From an uncultured delta proteobacterium (GTDB lineage: Bacteria > Desulfobacterota > Syntrophia > Syntrophales > UBA8958): a stretch of DNA of 64,000 nucleotides. Where the stretch lies: assembly GCA_903885795.1 (NCBI GenBank), contig CAISJV010000052.1, positions 99,534 to 163,533 of the forward strand, written 5' to 3'. A model generated the notes under the pieces. The model had not been told where the DNA came from and did not search any database. It saw only the letters and a program-made list of their open reading frames with translations. Positions within the stretch are counted from its first letter, which is position 1. The number at the start of each line of letters is the position of its first letter. Positions 32,640-40,910 of the stretch are shown here, piece after piece. Position numbers and translations under genes: made by a program.

Positions 32640-33617
32640 TCAAGATTTCTTGCTCTTGAAAAATCTGTAAACGGGGTAAATTGTCTTTTTCATGCAAACA
32701 GTCGGATTCCATTGAAGCCTCGCAATGGTCATGCAGTTATAATCCAAATTGTCATAAAAACGATCAATTGGTTTCCAACCTGCAGCCATTGCAATTTCTG
32801 CCGGTTCTCCCTCATATTTATATTTCATGTGCCATCCCCCTAAGCGCATTATAAAGTCTGTAAGAGGGTCCCCAAGAACCATTTTATTTTTCACCATGCT
32901 AAACACAATGATTCCACCCCAACGAGCATAGACAGTCAGGTTGCCGATAACCTTTTTGGAAATATCCGATTGTCTTGTGCAAAATATGCCTATCAACAGC
33001 AGCATGTCAAATTTGTCACCGCTGAAATCCTGGAGTTTTTTCTCCACGAAAGAGAAGCTATTCAAAAGGCCGTATTCCTTTACTCTCTCCATGCCAATCT
33101 TTAGAGCTTCTCCATCAGGATCAAGACATGTTACATGAACCTTCTCAGCCAGATCACGGTTCTCGTTCAGGATTTCGATCGTATCATGACCAGGTCCGGA
33201 GCCTATATTCAAAATAGTATATTTATCTTTTGATGACCCTTTACGACTTATTTCCTTTCTGATTACTTCTGGCAAGTACGCCTTTAAGGTGTTCAATCTT
33301 TCGTATATGGCTGTAGCTGCTTTTCCTGCCGGGAAATACTTGTCGATATTGTTTGTAATAGGCTTTTTCAGATAGAGGTATTCAAAGGTGAGGGAAGATG
33401 TTGGGTCTGCTTGAACCATTTGGGTAATGGTCGAGTTGTCTTTTAAATATAAAAGAACCTCTTTTGCCTGGGCGCTCACAATATCACCGTCAAGAAAACA
33501 TTTTCTGAGCTTATCCCAGATATCTGGCGGTATGGCATCACGAATTATTACGGCTTCTTGAGTATCTAATGCCCAATCTCTGCCTGGAACGTCCATGAAC
33601 CCCGAGAGTCTTTCCAT
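32640..33617 (-). CDS. Class I SAM-dependent methyltransferase
   Basis: A 325-residue protein. YTILNIGSGPGHDTIEI near residues 133-149 is the SAM-binding motif I, VTCLDPDGEALKIG is motif II with the acidic residue, and DKFDMLLLIGIF is the motif IV strand. The first 120 residues are a helical cap with no recognised family. GGAGG lies 7 nt before the ATG. Substrate unknown. It belongs to a minus-strand group with another methyltransferase, a 58-residue protein and a flavoprotein. Confidence 0.8.
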   Translation of the reverse strand: MERLSGFMDVPGRDWALDTQEAVIIRDAIPPDIWDKLRKCFLDGDIVSAQAKEVLLYLKDNSTITQMVQADPTSSLTFEYLYLKKPITNNIDKYFPAGKAATAIYERLNTLKAYLPEVIRKEISRKGSSKDKYTILNIGSGPGHDTIEILNENRDLAEKVHVTCLDPDGEALKIGMERVKEYGLLNSFSFVEKKLQDFSGDKFDMLLLIGIFCTRQSDISKKVIGNLTVYARWGGIIVFSMVKNKMVLGDPLTDFIMRLGGWHMKYKYEGEPAEIAMAAGWKPIDRFYDNLDYNCMTIARLQWNPTVCMKKTIYPVYRFFKSKKS

Positions 33618-33681
33618 TACGAAACCTCCTCAGATATTAATTGACGCCTTTTTATTATTGAGAACGATACTTCTATCGTCC

Positions 33682-34320
33682 TTACGTAGATCTCGCCGCA
33701 ACATAAATCAACGGGAAATTGCCTTTGAGGACATGGCTCTTCATTATGGAGAATCCAGATGCTTCAATAAGATCTATGAATGACCTTGATGTAAACTTTC
33801 GGTATGCCTTGAAGCCTGTAAAAGTCAGCAGCCATGAAATAAACTTTGTTTTGAAATTTTCAGCGTGGCAGTAAGTGGCTGTGATCAGGACACCTTGCGG
33901 CTTGAGAACCCTTTTTGCTTCCTTCAGCATCCTTTCCGGTTCCGGGACCACATGAAGAGCATTCGAGATGATGCAGACATCAAATTTATTATCCTGAAAA
34001 TCAAGGGAGTATCCATCCTGAACAATGAAACCGATGTTATTGATCTTCAGCTCCTGGGCCTTTGCTGATGCTATCTCGATCATTTCAGGCGATATATCTG
34101 TGGCGGTGACTTGTCTGACAACAGAGCTGATCTCCAGAGATATAATCCCCGTACCACAGGCCATTTCCAGAACAGAATCGTCAGTATTCAGGTCTGATTT
34201 GATTAGTTTGAGGAGTTCCGGGTATTCCAGGGCAAATCGCTTCATGAAACCATCATAATTCTTTGCGATCTTTCCCCAGTAGGCCGTATTTCGGTTTTGA
34301 TAGTCAATGTTACTGTTCAT
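33682..34320 (-). CDS. Class I SAM-dependent methyltransferase (UbiE/MenG-like)
   Basis: 212 residues; SVLEMACGTGIISLEI (motif I), ATDISPEMIEIA (motif II), FDVCIISNALHVVPEPERML (motif IV region) and RVLKPQGVLITATYC (post-motif) match the Methyltransf_11/25 group. The C-terminal part (FTGFKAYRKFTSRSFIDLI) probably recognises the substrate, which is unknown. The ATG overlaps the stop of the upstream small gene (ATGA), so translation is coupled. Confidence 0.85.
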   Translation of the reverse strand: MNSNIDYQNRNTAYWGKIAKNYDGFMKRFALEYPELLKLIKSDLNTDDSVLEMACGTGIISLEISSVVRQVTATDISPEMIEIASAKAQELKINNIGFIVQDGYSLDFQDNKFDVCIISNALHVVPEPERMLKEAKRVLKPQGVLITATYCHAENFKTKFISWLLTFTGFKAYRKFTSRSFIDLIEASGFSIMKSHVLKGNFPLIYVAARST

Positions 34321-34493
34321 GGCTCCGATTTAAGTATAGTTGCCTGAACTCTTCTCATTTCTTCAAGAAGCTCCTGCTTGGTTATGACACCTTTCCGATC
34401 AAGAAGATTGGTCAATGTCTCTGACTGAATAACTTCTGACGTGAGCAGCTCTTCGAATGATACGAGTTCTTTGGGGTCAAGTTTTTCAGCCAT
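34317..34493 (-). CDS. 58-residue helical protein coupled to methyltransferase
   Basis: A small frame MAEKLDPKELVSFEELLTSE, then VIQSETLTNLLDRKGVITKQ and ELLEEMRRVQATILKSEP, with AAGGA 9 nt before the ATG and a stop that overlaps the next start. The acidic, helical sequence with the phrase LLDRKGVITKQELLEE recalls short proteins found beside flavoprotein genes in related anaerobes, from memory. Function unknown; coupling supports a real gene. Confidence 0.7.
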   Translation of the reverse strand: MAEKLDPKELVSFEELLTSEVIQSETLTNLLDRKGVITKQELLEEMRRVQATILKSEP

Positions 34494-34519
34494 ATCGTGA
34501 TTCCTTTTGATGATATTAA

Positions 34520-35149
34520 TTACTCTGAAACAAGCTTTACTCCCAGATCAATGGCCTCCTGCATGACTTTTTCATTTAACTTGATCTTGCCGGTATCCAT
34601 GGCGCTTCCATAGACCATTCCGACAAGCGTGGCTCCTATATATCCAAAGGCATCCTGAAATGTTCTCAGGGCATTGACGCATCCCGAATCGAAGGGATCT
34701 TCACCACCATAGGTCATGGCGACAGCGATCCTCTTGCCCTTGAAGGGGTCACTCTTGTAAGCTGACAAGGCAAAACATCTATCCAAAAATATCTTGGTCT
34801 GCGCGGACATGGTAAACCAGTAAACAGGGCTGGCAATCACCAATGCATCAGTTTTAATCAGTTTTGGATAAAGCTTCTGCATGTCATCATGAATGGAACA
34901 ACCCTTGCTTTTTTCCTTTTGACAGGCAAAACAGGCTTTGCAGGGTGCAATGGACTTTTCTTGGAGGTAAATTGTTTCAACCTTTGCTTTGGTTGATTCT
35001 GCTCCTTTCGTTATCTGATCTGCAAGAATAGCACTATTGCCTTCCCTTCGTGGACTTCCTAAAATTACCAGAACCTTTTTTGCTATTGCGATACCTCCTT
35101 GATTGATTATTTTTGCTGATTCTTCATTTGCTGGAAGCTCTATGTTCAA
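34520..35149 (-). CDS. Flavodoxin-family NAD(P)H-dependent FMN reductase / iron-sulfur flavoprotein
   Basis: KKVLVILGSPRREGNSAILA is the FMN phosphate loop; IAPCKACFACQKEKSKGCSI is the cysteine-rich segment of iron-sulfur flavoproteins; ASPVYWFTMSAQTKIFLDRC is the second flavin segment. About 190-209 residues. TTG 35149 is the conservative start, but the first 21 residues have no family match. A full AAGGAGGT (35093-35100) lies exactly 6 nt before ATA at 35084-35086, where relatives begin MAKKVLV. The true start may be that AUA codon. It leads the operon with the small protein and the two methyltransferases and probably supplies electrons. Confidence 0.88.
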   Translation of the reverse strand: MNIELPANEESAKIINQGGIAIAKKVLVILGSPRREGNSAILADQITKGAESTKAKVETIYLQEKSIAPCKACFACQKEKSKGCSIHDDMQKLYPKLIKTDALVIASPVYWFTMSAQTKIFLDRCFALSAYKSDPFKGKRIAVAMTYGGEDPFDSGCVNALRTFQDAFGYIGATLVGMVYGSAMDTGKIKLNEKVMQEAIDLGVKLVSE

Positions 35150-35182
35150 AACATGTACTCTAAATTCGTAGTAATACTAATC

Positions 35183-35198
35183 ATTTACAAGTGTAAAT
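35183..35198. promoter_or_regulatory. Palindromic operator upstream of flavoprotein operon
   Basis: ATTTACA-AG-TGTAAAT is a perfect 7-2-7 inverted repeat about 100 nt ahead of the likely flavoprotein start, in AT-rich DNA. This is the size and symmetry of a dimeric winged-helix or TetR-type binding site. The likely regulator is not adjacent unless it is the small protein at 32.3 kb. Confidence 0.65.
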
Positions 35199-35278
35199 AA
35201 TAAACTATCGGGCTTACCTCTCCCATCGAAAACGAAAACTGGCCATTTTGGGATTACTCAATATGCCTCGTCTTAGGG

Positions 35279-36067
35279 TTAGTAGGCATAGGTCACCGCT
35301 GCGCCGCCGGATAACCTGTCGGCATATTTTCCTTCTACCTGCAAACGGAACCCTCTGGACAGCGGCGCGTCAATGCCGGCAAAGCCGCCGAAGACGGTAT
35401 TGTTTCTTAGGATCGTCTCCCCCGAGGTGAGAGCCAAACCCGCGATGTTTGCGGACGGCGATACCTTTGCTTCCCCATAGTAAAAATAGGGCCCGATATA
35501 CAAGTTGATGCCCCAGGGGACGGTGGCGTGAAAGCCAATCCCGACATTGACGTCCCAAAGGTTCTTCAGGCCGAGTTCTACCGTAAAGGGTACGCTGCCC
35601 TGGATTCCCGAAATATTGTCAGTGAAATCACTGAAATAATAAGTCCCCTGGATAAAAGCACCGATGCCGAATGCCGGATGGACAGGATAAAAGCCTTTTA
35701 CCCCCAGGGTGCTGAAAAATTTTAAATTATCTTCAAAATCATTCTTGGACGTCGTCGTCGCCTTGGTTGTCGGGCTGAAAGCATCGAAAAGCTTTATCTT
35801 CGATAAACCGACCCTGGCGTACAGGTCCCAGTTTTTTTGAAAGCCATAGCCCAATTCGGAATAAATCTGCTGTTGCCGGATGATGTATTCTTCATTATTC
35901 TTGAATTTATTCTCCTCAAGCCAATAACCAATGCCCGTATGCAAGCCTCCAGTCGGTCTCGAAACGGGTTGGGGCAGTCCGAATGGTCCGCTCGCGGCGA
36001 CTGTTCCCTTAATCGTGAGCATGATGACTATGGAGATCACCATGACCTTAAAAGTTTTCGTATGCAT
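35279..36067 (-). CDS. Outer-membrane beta-barrel protein downstream of mlaA
   Basis: About 262 residues with a signal peptide (VMVISIVIMLTIKGTVAASG) and alternating aromatic strands throughout (TGIGYWLEENKF, IYSELGYGFQKNWDLYARVG, YIGPYFYYGEAKV), ending in YAY as outer-membrane barrels do. A small porin-like or structural barrel of about 10-12 strands. ATG 36067 is chosen over TTG 36085, which overlaps the mlaA stop; GGGAG precedes it. Last gene of the mla operon, so it may take part in outer-membrane lipid balance, but this is inferred from position only. Confidence 0.75.
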   Translation of the reverse strand: MHTKTFKVMVISIVIMLTIKGTVAASGPFGLPQPVSRPTGGLHTGIGYWLEENKFKNNEEYIIRQQQIYSELGYGFQKNWDLYARVGLSKIKLFDAFSPTTKATTTSKNDFEDNLKFFSTLGVKGFYPVHPAFGIGAFIQGTYYFSDFTDNISGIQGSVPFTVELGLKNLWDVNVGIGFHATVPWGINLYIGPYFYYGEAKVSPSANIAGLALTSGETILRNNTVFGGFAGIDAPLSRGFRLQVEGKYADRLSGGAAVTYAY

Positions 36068-36081
36068 GTCTCCCTTCCGTT

Positions 36082-36963
36082 TCAATCATTTTCCAGCAAT
36101 CCCGAAACCCCCGCAGGAGGTGGACCGCCCTTCTTGTTGACCATTTTCAGCCGATATTGGACATAGGCGTCACGGACCGCCACATAGGGATCGATGGAGG
36201 CCTCTTTCAGGGATTCATAGTCGCCGATCTGCAGAGAGGTATCGTTAATCTTTTCGTATACCCGGGAGCCTGCCCAGACTTCCCAAGGCCCTAAATAGAT
36301 GGAGGGATACAGAAATATGTCGCCAACTATCCCCACGGTATCTCTGGGACTGGATGGTCCAAATATGGGCCAGTGGAGATAGAAACCCTGGCCCACGCCG
36401 TAAATGCCAAGGGTTTGACCAAAATCAGCCGTTTGTTTTGAAAGATTGATCTCCTTGCTTACGGCCGGATCCAGAAGCCCCCCGATGCCCCAGACGGTAT
36501 TGATGATGAAGCGGCCAAGTTCGGAAGCCGCCCCCGCGAAGTTTGTCTGGAGCAGGGAGTTGACAAAGCGGATCGGGAAACTCATGTTCGAGTAGAAGTT
36601 GCTGACGCTGACCCGTGCCAGCTCAGGAATCGCTTTGTTATACCCCCGGGCGACGGGCTTGAGGACCCAGAAGTACAGCTTGTCGTTGAAATTGAACATG
36701 GCCCGGTTGAAAGGCTCCAGGGGATCGGCAATCGAGACCTTTTCCCCCTCGCTTTCCTTGTCGGGATCTTCGATGTCCTGATAGTCATCAAGCTTGCCGC
36801 TTGCGATTTTGGCGGGTACCGCCTGAGATGTTGATGTCGCAGGGACCTGCTCTGCTTTGGGGGCAGCAGCGGATAGCGCCGGGTCGGAGACGACAGCCGG
36901 GTTGTGGGCGCATCCCGCTGCGAGGATAACACAAAGAGTAATCGCAACCAGGTAAGATTTCAT
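36082..36963 (-). CDS. mlaA: MlaA (VacJ) outer-membrane lipoprotein
   Basis: The preferred start ATG 36963 gives MKSYLVAITLCVILAAGC, a lipoprotein signal with lipobox LAAGC. ADPLEPFNRAMFNFNDKLYF near residues 90-109 is the family signature, and FINTVWGIGGLLDPA, YGVGQGFYLHWPIFGPSSPRD follow. MlaA forms a donut in the outer membrane that removes misplaced phospholipids and passes them to MlaC. A roughly 60-residue low-complexity linker between the lipid anchor and the core is longer than in E. coli. It follows mlaC by 23 bp. Confidence 0.93.
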   Translation of the reverse strand: MKSYLVAITLCVILAAGCAHNPAVVSDPALSAAAPKAEQVPATSTSQAVPAKIASGKLDDYQDIEDPDKESEGEKVSIADPLEPFNRAMFNFNDKLYFWVLKPVARGYNKAIPELARVSVSNFYSNMSFPIRFVNSLLQTNFAGAASELGRFIINTVWGIGGLLDPAVSKEINLSKQTADFGQTLGIYGVGQGFYLHWPIFGPSSPRDTVGIVGDIFLYPSIYLGPWEVWAGSRVYEKINDTSLQIGDYESLKEASIDPYVAVRDAYVQYRLKMVNKKGGPPPAGVSGLLEND

Positions 36964-36986
36964 GACCGGAAACACCTTTGGGGGCG

Positions 36987-37586
36987 CTATTGCTGCCCCT
37001 TTACTTTCTTCCGCAGGATATCAAGGAGTTCTTCGGGTTTGTTTTTTGCCAGGATGTCGTTGAACTGGGTGCGATAATTCAGCACCAGGCTTATGTTCTC
37101 GACCACAACGTCATATACTTTCCAGGAGCCGCCTTTCAGAATTACCTTGTAGGTAATGGGTATTTCCTTCGAAGCGGTGATGACTTTCGTTTGTATCTCC
37201 GCCTGGGCACCGGAGATCATGGTTTCCCGCTCATAAACAATCTTTTCGTTGGTGTAGGCAAGAATTTTGTCAATGTATGCCTTCTCCAGTACCTGCCGGA
37301 ACAGAATGACGAATTCCTGGCGCTGGGGAACGCTCAGGCTGTTCCAGTTCCTGCCCAGGGTACGCTTGCTGAGTTCGACATCATCGAACATTTGTTCATA
37401 GATGGTGCGAAGCTTTTTCTTTTTGATCTCTTTGGCAGATTCTCCCTTTAGTTTCGTGTCCCGCAATACATCGAGCACCTTGTTCACGTTGGCCTGCACC
37501 GTATCCATAGGCACGCCGGCGTACACCGGCATAATAAACAGAAAGATCATCAGAATCGTTATGGCAACAGTAAGTGTTCTTCTCAT
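36987..37586 (-). CDS. mlaC: MlaC periplasmic phospholipid-binding protein
   Basis: 199 residues with a signal peptide ending PVYAG. LRTIYEQMFDDVELSKRTLG and FVILFRQVLEKAYIDKILAY, then WKVYDVVVENISLVLNYRTQ, are the conserved MlaC (Tol-Tol-associated Ttg2D) blocks. It shuttles phospholipid between MlaA in the outer membrane and the MlaFEDB-type complex in the inner membrane. Its ATG overlaps the mlaD stop. Confidence 0.92.
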   Translation of the reverse strand: MRRTLTVAITILMIFLFIMPVYAGVPMDTVQANVNKVLDVLRDTKLKGESAKEIKKKKLRTIYEQMFDDVELSKRTLGRNWNSLSVPQRQEFVILFRQVLEKAYIDKILAYTNEKIVYERETMISGAQAEIQTKVITASKEIPITYKVILKGGSWKVYDVVVENISLVLNYRTQFNDILAKNKPEELLDILRKKVKGQQ

Positions 37587-38071
37587 GGTTTTCCTTTCTT
37601 GGTATCGTTGGGCTCCTCAGGCTTCTTCACATCGCCGAAGGCATACTTGCTGATGAGGCTGGCGATGTCCACGGCGGGTTGCGTTTCCGTAATGGATCCG
37701 CCGGGCTTGAGGGGCGCGCCGCCACCACCGGGGTCAATGCTGAGATACATGTCACCGATCAACCCCTCCGTTTTAATGGAAGCAATGGCATCATCATAAA
37801 TCTTGATATCTTTCTGGATACGGATCTCCACCACAGCCTTCTGGCTTTCCTGGTCCATGGAGAGACGCTCCACACGCCCGACCTCAATACCTGAAATATA
37901 GACCAGGCTGCCGGCCCTCAGGCCTGTTACGGTCGTGAAGCGGGCAAACAGGGAATTGGCGTTGTCGCCAAGCAGGGAAATATGACCGAGTTTTACTGTC
38001 ATATATCCAATGCAGAGGAGCCCGAAGATGAGAAAAATGCCAACCGTGGTTTCCATCGTGTATTTTTTCAT
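37583..38071 (-). CDS. mlaD: MlaD-family MCE protein
   Basis: 162 residues. An N-terminal membrane helix (TTVGIFLIFGLLCIGYMTVK) is followed by one MCE domain: LFARFTTVTGLRAGSLVYIS, then GIEVGRVERLSMD and GLIGDMYLSIDPGG. It forms the hexameric lipid-binding ring of the inner-membrane Mla complex. The length matches E. coli MlaD. It lies 4 bp after mlaF. Confidence 0.93.
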   Translation of the reverse strand: MKKYTMETTVGIFLIFGLLCIGYMTVKLGHISLLGDNANSLFARFTTVTGLRAGSLVYISGIEVGRVERLSMDQESQKAVVEIRIQKDIKIYDDAIASIKTEGLIGDMYLSIDPGGGGAPLKPGGSITETQPAVDIASLISKYAFGDVKKPEEPNDTKKGKP

Positions 38072-38075
38072 TGAC

Positions 38076-39320
38076 TTACCCCCTCACATCGCACCGCAGG
38101 CGGGCGATTTCTTTTTGATTGGATTCCGCAGCATCGATGACGGACTCTACTTCCGCAATCGGCTGACCCAGGGCGATTCCCGCCCGGATAAGGAGCTCGA
38201 TGCAACCCCCTGAAGTTTTCCGCCTTTCCGGACCTTCATAGCCGTCCTTCATGCCTAGTTCCTGAAAATCATGGGCGAAATCATTAAGGATGTTTTCTGC
38301 TTCCGTCAGGTCCGAATAGGGGAGGACCGTAACAAATTGATTGGTTTGGCGTCGTGTAGAAAAACCACCAATGGCGCCAAAGTGTTTATCGATATATTTC
38401 CCCATGCTTTGAATAGTCCTCTTCGCCGCTTCATGACTTGAGCTGGTCATGATCGCATCCGAATCGTCCAGCGTAAAAACCACCATGGAATATGTTTCCC
38501 CCCGTGTCCTCTGGGTCAGCTGAGCATGGTGCATGACCTTGAACTGACGCTTGGAATACATACCCGTTAATTCCTGCTGAAGTCCTTCCAGGCTGCGGAT
38601 AACTTCATCCTTGAACGGGTGGTCGAAATTTTCCAGCTCCTCCGGAGAACCCTGAAAAACGATGGTCCGGTTATAAAGCGCCAGAATGCGATTGGAGATA
38701 AAATACACATCCGGTATCTCGTGGCTGACCATGATCGCCGTAAACCCGAATTTCCTCTGATATTGGGCAATCATGCTCAGGATGGCGTTCTTCCGGACGG
38801 GATCCTGGCCGGATGTGGGTTCATCAAACAGGACAATGCGCGGATCCGTAACCAAAGCACGGGCCAGGGCAGCGCGCTTCTGCATGCCTCCGGATAGTTC
38901 CGAGGGATACTTGTGGGCCGCATCTTCAAGTTCTGTCTGTTCGATTCTGGCCATCACCCGGCTTGCGATTTCAGTTTTGCCCAGGCTCGTCGTTTCCAGG
39001 AGGGGAAGGGCGATATTTTCGAAGACTGTCATGGAATCGAAAAGGGCATTGTCCTGAAACATATAGCTGATCTGCGCAAGTTTGGCCATTCGTTCCGATT
39101 TTCTCATTTTGAGCAGGGGTTCGCCCTGGAAGAGAATCGACCCCTCATCCGGCTTGATCAGCCCGATGATATGCTTGAGGAGGACACTCTTACCCGAACC
39201 GCTGAGTCCGATAATGGTTGTGACCTGCCCCTCGTATATTTTTAAATTTATACGTTCTAGGATGGTCCGGGAACCGAAACGCTTGGTGACATCCTTGAAT
39301 TCGATCAACGGAGTGTCCAT
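38076..39320 (-). CDS. mlaF: MlaF ABC ATPase with additional C-terminal GGDEF-like region
   Basis: 414 residues. The first 250 are a complete MlaF: Walker A GLSGSGKSVLLK (about 38-49), signature LSGGMQKR near 143 and Walker B IVLFDEPTSGQDP near 162. Typical MlaF ends near 270. Here about 150 further residues follow; YSMVVFTLDDSDAI, then KYIDKHFGAIGGFSTRRQTN and QFVTVLPYSDLTEAENILND, show the strand-helix order of a GGDEF/nucleotide-cyclase fold, with the GGDEF loop replaced by RRQTNQF. Hence no cyclase activity is expected. It may regulate the transporter. Placed between mlaE and mlaD. Confidence 0.92.
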   Translation of the reverse strand: MDTPLIEFKDVTKRFGSRTILERINLKIYEGQVTTIIGLSGSGKSVLLKHIIGLIKPDEGSILFQGEPLLKMRKSERMAKLAQISYMFQDNALFDSMTVFENIALPLLETTSLGKTEIASRVMARIEQTELEDAAHKYPSELSGGMQKRAALARALVTDPRIVLFDEPTSGQDPVRKNAILSMIAQYQRKFGFTAIMVSHEIPDVYFISNRILALYNRTIVFQGSPEELENFDHPFKDEVIRSLEGLQQELTGMYSKRQFKVMHHAQLTQRTRGETYSMVVFTLDDSDAIMTSSSHEAAKRTIQSMGKYIDKHFGAIGGFSTRRQTNQFVTVLPYSDLTEAENILNDFAHDFQELGMKDGYEGPERRKTSGGCIELLIRAGIALGQPIAEVESVIDAAESNQKEIARLRCDVRG

Positions 39321-39324
39321 GGGA

Positions 39325-40179
39325 CTAACCTCGAATGAGTAGAGACGTCACCACGTAATCTGACACCAGGATCAGGACGCAGGAGATCACGACGGCCGAC
39401 GTTGTGGACAGGCCGACGGCCTTGGCGCCATGACTGTCCGTGCGCATGTGGGCGAAATAACCCTGGTAACAGCAGACGGTGGAGACGATGAAGGCGAAAA
39501 CAATCGACTTGATGAAACCGTCCGTGACATCTTTCATATCCATGCTGGTCTGAACACGATACACATAGGTACCGGCATTTGCACCCAGGAGCAGGACTCC
39601 CGATATGTAGCCGCCGATGATGCCGACGATGTCGAACACAGCTGTGAGGATGGGGAAACTGATGATGGATGCGACGATTCTCGGACTGATGAGGTAGCGG
39701 AGCGGATCGATCCGCATGGTGTCCAGGGCGTCAATCTGTTCGGATATGCGTTGAATGCCGATCTCTGCGGCAATGGCTGAACCTGCCCTGGCGGCAATCA
39801 TGATGGCCGTGAGTACGGGTCCCAATTCCCTGACCAGCGTCAGGGCGACAAGTGTCCCAAGAGCCCCCTGGGCGCCGAATTTGACCAGGGCCGTGTAGGA
39901 TTGCAGGCCCAGGACCATACCGGTAAACAGACTGACCAGCAGGATGATCATCGTGGACCTGGCCCCGATATAATAGATCTGCTGAATGATCTTGGACCAT
40001 TGCTTGGGATGCAGAATCTTCAGGAATGCAAGCATGAAGAAAATGGCCGAAGCGCCTAAATTGCTGACCCAACTGATCGTGGAGCGGCCGATACGGGCGA
40101 ACGGTTTTGTCAGCAACATGCCAAGCCGCCAGGGGGGTTTGCTTGACCGGAGTTCATGACTGTTTTCATCAAGTGCCAT
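39325..40179 (-). CDS. mlaE: MlaE permease
   Basis: 284 residues. The MlaE signature is seen in LQSYTALVKFGAQGALGTLV, GPVLTAIMIAARAGSAIAAE and IGIQRISEQIDALDTMRIDP; several membrane helices surround it. It forms the transmembrane part of the phospholipid transporter with MlaF and MlaD. First gene of the mlaEFDCA operon, followed 4 bp later by mlaF. An N-terminal cytoplasmic stretch of about 50 residues precedes the first helix. Confidence 0.93.
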   Translation of the reverse strand: MALDENSHELRSSKPPWRLGMLLTKPFARIGRSTISWVSNLGASAIFFMLAFLKILHPKQWSKIIQQIYYIGARSTMIILLVSLFTGMVLGLQSYTALVKFGAQGALGTLVALTLVRELGPVLTAIMIAARAGSAIAAEIGIQRISEQIDALDTMRIDPLRYLISPRIVASIISFPILTAVFDIVGIIGGYISGVLLLGANAGTYVYRVQTSMDMKDVTDGFIKSIVFAFIVSTVCCYQGYFAHMRTDSHGAKAVGLSTTSAVVISCVLILVSDYVVTSLLIRG

Positions 40180-40837
40180 AAATTATGTACCTGCGTTTCA
40201 TGCCGACTTCGCCCCAAAGATCCATGGGGGGATGCTTCTATGGCGCTCCTTATTAAGGATCAGAGATGTTGGTTGATCAATTTTGACTGATATCCTGCTT
40301 TGCCGGAATTTGTCAATTGCTCATTGTCTCGCAGGGAAAGTTTAACCAATAAAAACGAATTGTTTAACACGCGCGACAATAGCTTCCTCCTAACGTCGCG
40401 TCTATTACGCAAACGTTGAACTAGACACTATTGCCTGATCTGCCATCTAAGGATGGTTCGGGGCAGATATGGAAATAGGGGCAGTAAATCCAAAACGGTA
40501 AAAAATTGGCTGAAATCGGGTAGGAGGCGTGGTCACCCCCGCCGTCCTCCGACACCCCCGTGCCTGCCTGCCGGGACCTGTAGAACGAAAAAACTCGAGA
40601 ATATCGAGGCTGTAACGAACTGTTACAGGTTCCTTCGTCGGCATCTTCTGCACCCCCGTTGCCCCGGCTTTCGTTTCGGCAATACCGCTAAAAGCTCCTG
40701 TGGCAACATCTCAGCGGCAGGTTGGAAACGCTTCATATCTTCACTGGTCAATTCCCGAACTTTCTCTCCGTATCCATTCAGTTCTGGGTGTCGGAGCTCA
40801 AATGCCACTAATGTATTGATATTATTTAGCAATTGAC

Positions 40838-40857
40838 GAGACAAAAAGTTTTGTCTC
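40838..40857. repeat. 20-bp palindrome GAGACAAAA-AG-TTTTGTCTC
   Basis: Perfect 9-bp arms with a 2-bp centre. The same core (AGACAA...TTGTCT) covers the start of the fic-2 gene at 18524. The 30-bp repeat at 40858 abuts it directly, so the two may form one element. Confidence 0.75.
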
Positions 40858-40887
40858 CGTAAAAAACCCTTCATGGACATCATGAAA
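40858..40887. repeat. 30-bp dispersed repeat, copy 2
   Basis: Same sequence as at 29540-29569 apart from about three bases. It includes TTCATG-N5-CATGAA, a perfect 6-bp inverted repeat. Confidence 0.6.
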
Positions 40888-40910
40888 ATGGAATTTTCAT
40901 ATAAACATTC

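Larger units (their letters stand above)
40180..40910. other. Intergenic region between mla and ABC efflux operons
   Basis: About 730 bp without a confident gene. A minus-strand frame at 40623-40883 (containing FELRHPELNGYGEKVRELTS) has some protein-like sequence but starts within the repeat at 40858 and matches nothing I know. The GC-rich part at 40520-40580 and the neighbouring frame at 40447-40653 look non-coding. Two repeats lie at the right end (listed separately). Confidence 0.4.

Noticed and set aside
40447..40883. Two minus-strand frames between the mla and efflux operons
   Set aside because: One is Pro/Arg-rich non-protein-like; the other starts inside a repeat and has no known relatives.
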